Shown: in pieces, positions 5,174 through 5,322 of the stretch
Layout of the letters: the number at the start of each line of letters is the position of its first letter
Position numbering within the stretch: position 1 is the stretch's first letter
Source: Anaerolineae bacterium
GTDB lineage: Bacteria; Chloroflexota; Anaerolineae; Aggregatilineales; Aggregatilineaceae
Reading direction: 5' to 3'
NCBI GenBank assembly: GCA_018056405.1
Contig: JAGPFT010000237.1
Span: forward strand, 1-5,322
Length of the DNA stretch: 5,322 nucleotides
Made by a program: the position numbers and the translations under genes
The notes under the pieces: model-generated
What the model saw: only the letters and a program-made list of their open reading frames with translations
What the model was told of the DNA's origin: nothing
Database searches by the model: none

Positions 5174-5209
5174 CAGACTTCCGAAGTTTCTGAAAACTTC
5201 GGAAGTCTG
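5174..5209. repeat. Perfect 16-bp hairpin with a 4-base loop
   Basis: CAGACTTCCGAAGTTT (5174-5189) and AAACTTCGGAAGTCTG (5194-5209) are exact complements around the loop CTGA. There is no T tract after the stem on either strand, so terminator function is not indicated. It sits at the centre of a larger imperfect inverted repeat whose arms are about 5131-5156 and 5220-5244. Confidence 0.9.
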
Positions 5210-5222
5210 GTGCGGCAGAAGG

Positions 5223-5244
5223 CCCCTCCCCCTACCCCCTCCCC
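5223..5244 (-). other. G-quadruplex motif on the minus strand
   Basis: The plus strand carries four C runs of 4, 5, 5 and 4 bases separated by T, TA and T. On the minus strand this reads G4-A-G5-TA-G5-A-G4, fitting the standard four-run, short-loop quadruplex pattern. Whether it folds in the cell is not shown. Confidence 0.7.
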
Positions 5245-5322
5245 GGCCAAGCCAGTCCAGGGGCGGACAGCAGCGTGAGAAGCATTGAGAGGACGACCGA
5301 TCAACCTCACCCCCTGGCCTCG
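5245..5322. other. Gene-free right edge with the start of another repeat unit
   Basis: No gene is seen. The last 18 bases (from 5305) begin with CCTCACCCCC, like the left edge of the repeat at 5100-5156, and are cut by the window edge. Confidence 0.4.

Noticed and set aside
4826..5278. 150-residue open frame through the right repeat cluster
   Set aside because: It runs across palindromes and C/G tracts, is Pro/Arg-rich, and has no Shine-Dalgarno or family motif; the frame is open because of composition.
4888..5322. CRISPR array
   Set aside because: Repeats are long, unequal and palindromic at several scales, with no regular repeat-spacer alternation and no cas genes.

Overview
The window looks like a chromosomal stretch of a high-GC bacterium. 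The dense palindromic C/G-tract repeats between genes, together with this gene set, suggest a member of the Chloroflexota (Anaerolineae-like). That placement is an inference from general style; no marker gene here proves it.

Layout, left to right. Positions 1-111 are the last 36 codons of a rightward gene whose residues match the conserved C-terminus of IS630-type transposases, followed by an intrinsic terminator (155-182). Positions 241-495 hold a repeat block without genes, built around a palindromic element that can fold as a three-way junction (275-380). Next is a self-contained tRNA-Cys(GCA) unit with promoter, encoded CCA end and terminator (520-674). Convergent to it, on the minus strand, lies an M20-family metallodipeptidase gene (710-2077). 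Its 5' leader contains heptanucleotide repeats forming an 18-bp perfect inverted repeat, downstream of an extended -10 promoter. Then come coaX (type III pantothenate kinase, 2217-2984, minus) and an AT-richer orphan gene of unknown function (3122-3616, minus). Divergent from that is a gene for a P1-family (DmpA/S58-like) self-processing aminopeptidase (3790-4758, plus). The last ~560 bases (4759-5322) hold no gene but a cluster of inverted repeats, including a second copy of the three-way-junction element, a perfect 16-bp hairpin and strong G-quadruplex motifs.

The genes do not form a clear pathway. Two are peptidases that could recover amino acids from peptides (M20 dipeptidase, P1 aminopeptidase). 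CoaX starts coenzyme A synthesis and tRNA-Cys is core translation; cysteine is also consumed in CoA synthesis, but nothing here suggests a functional link. The most unusual content is the repeat architecture. Two distant copies of the same palindromic element sit behind the same 16-base flank but in opposite internal orientation, and their arms carry G-quadruplex motifs on both strands. The second point of interest is the low-GC orphan gene, whose product carries an RxxxxH motif. I see no convincing new defence or mobile system beyond these.
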